Source of the DNA: Kingdonia uniflora
Taxonomy: Eukaryota; Streptophyta; Magnoliopsida; Ranunculales; Circaeasteraceae
Direction: 5' to 3'
Assembly: GCA_014058105.1 (NCBI GenBank)
Contig: JACGCM010000940.1
Location: 558,001-622,000 of the forward strand
Length of the DNA: 64,000 bases
Made by a program: the position numbers and the translations under genes. Of the stretch, positions 59,985-64,000 are shown piece by piece. The number at the start of each line of letters is the position of its first letter. The first letter of the stretch is position 1. The notes under the pieces are model-generated. The model searched no databases. It worked only from the letters and a program-made list of their open reading frames with translations, and was not told the origin of the DNA.

Positions 59985-62220
59985 CAGTTCCACAGTCTTA
60001 ATCACAGCATCCCAGCTTACCATATCATAGAATTTTCTCAAGTCAATCTTGATAGTGCATTTCCTAGGGCCGTCTCTCTATGGTAGTTCCTAACAAGCTC
60101 TTGGGATATCATCATATTATCTTGAATGTGTCTGCCTTGTATAAAGGCAGATTGGTTAAAACTTATAAGTTTGTGAATAACCTATTTAAGCATGTTAGTT
60201 GTCACTTTAGCTAGAGATGATTTTATAAATCACATTACAACATGATATAGGCCTATAATCATTAAAAGAAGAGGCATTAACAACTTTGGGGATCAGATTA
60301 ATATAGGTTGCATTTACCTCTCCTAACAGCTTGGACTTCTTGAAGAAATTCTGCACAACTTTCACCAGGTCATTTCCCACAATACTCTAACATTTAATAA
60401 AGAAATATGAGTAAAGTCCATCATGCCCATGAGTTCTATCTTCTCCAATACCCTCCAAAGATTCTGTAACTTCTTCCTTGGTCATAGGAGTCTCTATGTT
60501 GTCTTTCATATCCTCATCAATCTGACTCAAATCCATTTGGTCAAGATAATTAGTTTGTATATTAGCTCCCTATTTGACCTTCTTTTCCAAGTTCTTTAGG
60601 GCAGGACACCATTAGCTTCAACCATGTTGATGTTATTTATGGAACTCCTAGCCCTCAGAGAGTAATTAAAGAAAGTTGTGTTGCTGTCTCCCAATGCCAT
60701 TCATTATATTCTAGACTTTTGCCTCTTAATAGATTCTTCTATGTGAGATTATAACTTCTCATAGTAACTCTCTCCTTTATAGCAATGTCATAACAATGGG
60801 GGCTGTCTTGAAGCTTTGCTTGTACATCATCCAACTCTTTCTTAGCCTCTGCAACCATGCTGCCAACATTGTTAAACTTGCTTTTATTGTAGGTCCTCAA
60901 AGCCCCCTTAACATTCTTCAACATGTACACCATAGTTTACATTGGATTGTCATCAATCCTGGTATTACAACATTCTTCCACAATTTCCATAAAATCCTCC
61001 TCCTTAACCCAGTGGTTAAAGAACCTAAAATGTTTTAACCCACAGATAGGGGGAGTGTACATCTTTATTATCATGGGAGTATGCTGAGATGCCAGGATTG
61101 AGATATGTAATCTCATTATCAGGCAGGTTACTAAGCTAAAGAGGGTTTTTCATAACTCTATCAATCCTAGTGAGGATCCTATCCTCCTTATTGATCCAGG
61201 TAAAATAGGCTCCTTTATGCTTATAATCAACAATTCCAGCCCCTCTAATGAAGTCTACCAGCCCTGAGTAGTCAAAAGCCCTCATGTCTCCTCCACCTTC
61301 TTTATCCTAAACACTAGCAATATTGTTAAAATCCCCCAGGATAATCCAAGGTTCAACCACATTATTAGAGAAAGCAACAAGGCTAGTCCACAAATTATTT
61401 CTAATATTGGTAGTATTACTAGCATAGACCACTGTAATAATGAATTGAACCCCATTTATCCAGCTAGCTTTAGTAGTGATAGCTTGAGTTCATATTTTTG
61501 GGTCCGCAATATTAATCACTTGGGGGTCCCACAATTGGAGTATCTTGCAAGTTTCAGTGCATTCAAAGGTGTCCAAATACTCCTATCTTGAGACAATGTT
61601 CTTAACAATCTTTTCTCTTTTCTCTATTATCAATATTCATTTTTGTTTCCACAAGAGCAAGAATAGAAAGCTTATATTTAATTCTCATGTTCCTAACCTC
61701 ACTTTGTTTCAAATAACTGTTTACCCCTCTAATGTTCCAACATGCAAAGTTTGACATCACAATAAGAAACCATTTTGGCAATACTCCCAAGTTTTGATAC
61801 ACGCTTGTATAGGCTCCACCTTTCTGGCTTTGGCTCTTCTCATTTTCTGTTTGGTGGGCTCAAGAGCTTGATAACAGCTTTAGGGGGTTAATCCATCTAC
61901 ACTGACTGAGGTTTTTACCTGTATCAAGCAAATAAAGCCACAAGAAGCACCATAAATTGTTTCCCCTAAAAAACTCCAATGCCAGAGATTTTCTAGGAGA
62001 TTGAGATATACTAATGTTTATTCTCATAACAGGGTTAAGAGTTTCCCCATTGTAGAGCTTAACCACTAGTACTTCCCAATGCCCAAAGAGGTTGTGCATT
62101 CCCTTACTACTAAGAAATAATACTCTAGTCTCACTTAAATTTTCCATCCTTGAAAACTGCTCTTCAGCTCCCAAAAAGTAAGAGTTGGGCCTCCCAGAAC
62201 TGGAAATAGTCTTAGGATAA
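59985..62220 (-). mobile_element. L1-like LINE, 3'-truncated (ORF1 end, endonuclease, RT start)
   Basis: Minus-strand order: 62174-61860 ORF1 remnant. 61760-61600: endonuclease start MSNFACWNIRGVNSYLKQSE and LALVETKMNI. Near 61340 IILGDFNNIA, then AYFTWINKEDRILTRIDRV. 60933-60739: the linker before RT. 60250-59985: RT with NQSAFIQGRHIQDNMMISQE and LRKFYDMVSWDAV. Homology stops right after this block, before the FADD active site, so the 3' half is gone. Many stops are present. Confidence 0.82.
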
Positions 62221-63330
62221 TTAAATATGCCTCATTTCCTAAAGTACGCCCAACTAAACTTATTTTCTCAGGAGTGTCGCCATTGTAGGTTGTTCAAGGG
62301 GTTTTTAATCACTTTAATTTGTGCTTACAATTAAACTTAATGTTGTTGTAAAAAGTTACCAAAACCCCATGCCATTTTAGAGTAACAAATCAATAATAGA
62401 TTTAGAGTCCCAATGAACACTCTTATGTAAACATTCTTGTCTACAATCCACTCCGGTTATTGGGTTAAAGGAAAAGGAAAAGGAATTGGAATTTGACCAG
62501 TGTGAATGTTCTATGTAAAAATAAGATCATCTTCACAAGCTAACAATGTCGGCTCACCCAAGCTGTAGTTTGCCCATATTTTTTTCGATTCCAAAACTAT
62601 CCTTGAAGGTAATTTATTATTGTTTTTAATGTGGCGCATCCCTCGTAGGATCGTTTACCCACTGTACCATCTATGTTTATTTAATGCTTTGTATTTTAGT
62701 CTTTAGCTTAAGCCTTGTTGGAGAGGCCCAGCCTAGGTTATTAGCAGTTTTCCAATTTAAGTAGAATTATATTTTCAATTAGAATTAGGGTTTCTAATTC
62801 TAACCCCCCCTTGTGTTCTATAAAAGGGGTGGTCTAGGTTATTAGTTTCTCAGTTAATATAGTTAATTCAGTTAAAGTAGTCTTGTTCAGAACAATATTC
62901 TTATTTAATAAAATTAGGGTTCTTCACGAACCTAATTCCATTTATTAAAACTGGTGTTATTCTTGATTATTGGCTTCCGCGTAATCAATTTATATCAGTT
63001 TTTCTCCATAAGAGTTTAGATAGTAATTATGTTAATGCACAAAAATATGTATGTAAGATGTGGTAATAATAAAATTTTCTATACTAAAATTTAAAATAAG
63101 GATTCAATACTTCCCGTTGTGAGATAGATTAAATAGCATACATGCAATGGTTAAATAATCAGTCATCGGTGCCACGTTAAAAATGGGTACGAAGAGAGGG
63201 GAATTACAAGCGCATTACCGCGTGTGGCTACACTAGTTGAAGTAGAGACACATAACACTTATGTGTGCCTTTTCCAAGTCTTATGGAAAAACTCTAAATT
63301 CGCAGACAAGTATTAAAACAGAGTAGTAAG
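62221..63330. mobile_element. Spacer with an LTR- or TRIM-like stretch (about 62630-63010)
   Basis: 62630-63010 has a TATA-like tataaaagggg near 62819 and a leader-like region with repeated agttaat/agttaaag words. The end of the stretch (tggcttccgcgtaatcaat) looks like a retrotransposon 3' end. It has no coding sequence or detected partner LTR. The rest shows nothing I can name. Confidence 0.35.
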
Positions 63331-63419
63331 TAAACACCGTTGATCTCTGTTAACTACCATGTAATCCGACAAAGTCGTCCAACGGTTTCAATCAGGTCAG
63401 GTAGAGCTCAAGAATTTCC

Positions 63420-63610
63420 AACCTGTCTTGGATTGGGCTCGGTCCGAAGGGTTTGGGGCGGGTGGAACAATACCATCCCCATACCCACCAAATTTCCCTA
63501 CCCCCAAACCCGCCCCATTGCCATTTAACTTAAATGGGGAATACCCAAACCCGCCCCGTTTAAATTTGCCTATACCATACCCGCCCCAACACCCGTTTAA
63601 CACCCGTTTA
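63420..63610. repeat. Cccgcccc-rich low-complexity repeat
   Basis: Repeated words of the type aaacccgcccc, taccca and cgtttaa occur several times within 190 bases. Style and length resemble the subterminal text of the hAT-like elements at 33081 and 42393, but with a different word. Open frames across it (Gly- and Pro-rich) are products of the repeat. Confidence 0.5.
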
Positions 63611-63704
63611 AAAATCATAAATCACTTGTACACAAAAAAAATGAGCTGCTAGGAAGAAGTTTAAGATAATTCTTCATTTAATTTTTAATAGAATGAGGAA
63701 AAAC

Positions 63705-63777
63705 GAGCTAAGGATTAGAGGCAATTTAACCCTCACTTGAGCCAACTGAGGATCAGAGGTAATTTAACCCTCACTTT
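63705..63777. repeat. Short direct duplication
   Basis: The phrase aggat[t/c]agagg[c/t]aatttaaccctcactt occurs twice, about 43 bases apart. It is a local duplication in otherwise unannotated spacer that continues to 64000. Confidence 0.8.
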
Positions 63778-64000
63778 TGCATTGAGCCATAACTGAAAAC
63801 ATGTCTTCAGAATAAGGTTGAAATAAAGCCAGCTAGTTTCGATAGGTCTGCATAAGAAGAAGAGAAACTGATGGACAGATAGAGGTTGAAATAAAGTTAT
63901 GAAGGCAAGACTGTTGGAGAGGAGAAAGTAACATGTCTTCTGTCTTCAGAGTTCATAAATTAGAATTAGGTTTAACTTGTATGTAAGTGTATTCACGTCA

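Noticed and set aside
63397..63652. Gly-rich and Pro-rich frames on both strands
   Set aside because: Both derive from the cccgcccc word repeat; overlapping open frames on both strands are typical of such low-complexity DNA.

Overview
The window is nuclear DNA from a flowering plant, probably a eudicot. It has GT-AG split genes with swollen introns, dense retrotransposon debris (LINEs, Ty3/gypsy and LTR-like sequences), a CACTA DNA transposon and a decayed insert of plastid DNA. I cannot name the species from sequence alone. Only two host genes look intact, and both are on the + strand. The rest is repeats nested inside one another, mostly on the - strand.

Layout. 1-19386: the 3' two thirds of CCT1 (TCP-1 alpha chaperonin subunit), ten exons ending at a stop. 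Its first exons lie before the window. Two introns (about 4.0 and 8.1 kb) are filled with LINE remnants, including one LINE inserted inside another, and with tandem duplications. 20815-21204: a compact two-exon gene of the NUCLEAR FUSION DEFECTIVE 6 type (small mitochondrial/plastid-targeted protein). 22580-28090: a long decayed antisense LINE followed by a candidate terminal exon at 28520-28624. 29200-34000: an LTR-like sequence carrying a 12-bp palindrome array, then a duplicated segment whose two copies serve as empty sites for each other's insertions (a LINE in copy A, a hAT/MITE-like element in copy B).

35390-55200: a large nest. A Ty3/gypsy element, probably Tat lineage (LTR, primer-binding site, gag, protease, RT, RNase H, integrase zinc finger), is broken inside integrase by a 6.6-kb CACTA-like transposon. 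The transposon carries a hAT-like element, a multi-exon fragment of a SEN1-type helicase gene, and LINE pieces. Integrase resumes at 48315 and is followed by an antisense coiled-coil ORF series that resembles the antisense extra ORF of Tat elements; this series is itself interrupted by an LTR-like sequence. 56770-59365: plastid rpoC2/rpoC1 DNA with stops and a deletion over the polymerase active site. 59370-64000: an unrecognised reading frame, another antisense LINE, an LTR-like stretch and minor repeats.

CCT1 and the NFD6-like gene are ordinary housekeeping genes and share no pathway that I can see. The interest of the window lies in its insertion history: gene capture by a CACTA element, a three-level nest, organelle DNA decay, and paired empty sites that allow relative dating. 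I see no prokaryotic-type system, CRISPR array, rRNA gene or convincing tRNA gene.
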